Program-made: the position numbers and the translations under genes
Notes under the pieces: generated by a model
Seen by the model: only the letters and a program-made list of their open reading frames with translations
Databases searched by the model: none
What the model was told of the DNA's origin: nothing
Shown: positions 6,325 through 6,553 of the stretch, piece by piece
Layout of the letters: every line of letters begins with the position of its first letter
Numbering within the stretch: the first letter of the stretch is position 1
Assembly: GCA_016198805.1 (NCBI GenBank)
Contig: JACQHU010000192.1
Coordinates: forward strand, 1 to 6,553
DNA length: 6,553 nt
Direction of reading: 5' to 3'
Source of the DNA: Armatimonadota bacterium
Lineage (GTDB): Bacteria; Sysuimicrobiota; Sysuimicrobiia; Sysuimicrobiales; Humicultoraceae

Positions 6325-6335
6325 TGGAGGGCGAA

Positions 6336-6354
6336 GCCCCGGCTTATCCGGGGC
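6336..6354 (+). other. Stem-loop in the ftsH leader
   Basis: GCCCCGG (6336-6342) and CCGGGGC (6348-6354) form a perfect 7-bp stem around the loop CTTAT. If transcription starts near 6331, the stem lies almost at the 5' end of the ftsH mRNA and 5 bases before its GGAGG site (6360-6364). It could protect the mRNA 5' end, or influence ribosome access. It has no T-tract, so it is unlikely to be the tilS terminator. Confidence 0.55.
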
Positions 6355-6375
6355 GTGCCGGAGGATTGTTGTTCC

Positions 6376-6553
6376 GTGACCAATCGCTATCTGCGCAATC
6401 TCATCGTCTGGGCCGTGATCCTGGCGGTCGCGTTTCCCTTTGCCCTGCAGCTGTGGCGCCGTACGCCCCGCGAGGTGATGGACTACAGCGTCTTCATCGA
6501 GCAGGTGCAGGCCGGCCAGGTGACGCAGGTGGAGATCGGCGACGGTATCATCA
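6376..6553 (+). CDS. ftsH: ATP-dependent zinc metalloprotease FtsH, N-terminal fragment (3' end outside window)
   Basis: FtsH is a membrane-bound AAA+ protease that degrades misfolded membrane proteins and selected regulators. In many bacteria it also controls LPS synthesis by degrading LpxC. Only the first 59 residues are visible. They show a short cytoplasmic start (MTNRYLRN), one membrane helix at ~9-26 (LIVWAVILAVAFPFALQL), and the beginning of the periplasmic domain with the family-typical YSVFIEQVQAGQVTQVEIGDG (~37-57). The AAA and protease domains lie beyond the window. The start is GTG at 6376, with GGAGG (6360-6364) 11 bases upstream, rather long but the only clear site. The TTG codons nearer to it are out of frame. 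Position after tilS is common for ftsH, although hpt, often between them, is absent. Confidence 0.9.
   Translation, partial: MTNRYLRNLIVWAVILAVAFPFALQLWRRTPREVMDYSVFIEQVQAGQVTQVEIGDGII

Noticed and set aside
1..6553. Mobile element, CRISPR or defence system
   Set aside because: No transposase, integrase, phage protein, nuclease or regularly spaced DNA repeat array is visible. The protein repeats in LptA are diverged at the DNA level and belong to a known family.

Overview
The window is about two-thirds G+C and fully coding on the + strand. It comes from a diderm (outer-membrane) bacterium, because it carries most of a lipopolysaccharide transport (Lpt) set. The second half (elongator-type tRNA-Met, tilS, ftsH) recalls the tRNA / tilS / hpt / ftsH neighbourhood of Firmicutes and related Terrabacteria, here without hpt. 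Lpt genes, very high G+C and this gene order together suggest a diderm Terrabacteria-type lineage, for example Armatimonadota or a related candidate phylum. This placement is inference; no rRNA or marker tree is available here.

Bases 1-5087 hold one tightly packed operon: the C-terminal part of an LptF/LptG-type inner-membrane permease, lptC, an enlarged LptA/OstA-type periplasmic protein, lptD, and an exported protein of unknown function. The first three junctions are 4-base stop/start overlaps (ATGA, ATGA, GTGA), so translation is probably coupled. The genes follow the LPS path outward: permease (with LptB, not in the window), LptC anchor, LptA bridge, LptD outer-membrane translocon. The unknown protein follows lptD by 22 bases and has its own strong Shine-Dalgarno site.

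Bases 5088-5304 hold an 18-bp tandem duplication, a clear sigma-70-type promoter, a complete tRNA gene with anticodon CAU and encoded CCA, and a perfect 11-bp hairpin. tilS follows (short form, 337 residues). An extended -10 promoter overlapping the tilS stop codon then leads into ftsH, which runs off the end of the window.

I see no CRISPR array, mobile element, phage gene or defence system. The most unusual items are the LptA-type protein, with eleven recognisable ~29-residue OstA repeats, and the unrecognised secreted protein attached to the Lpt operon.
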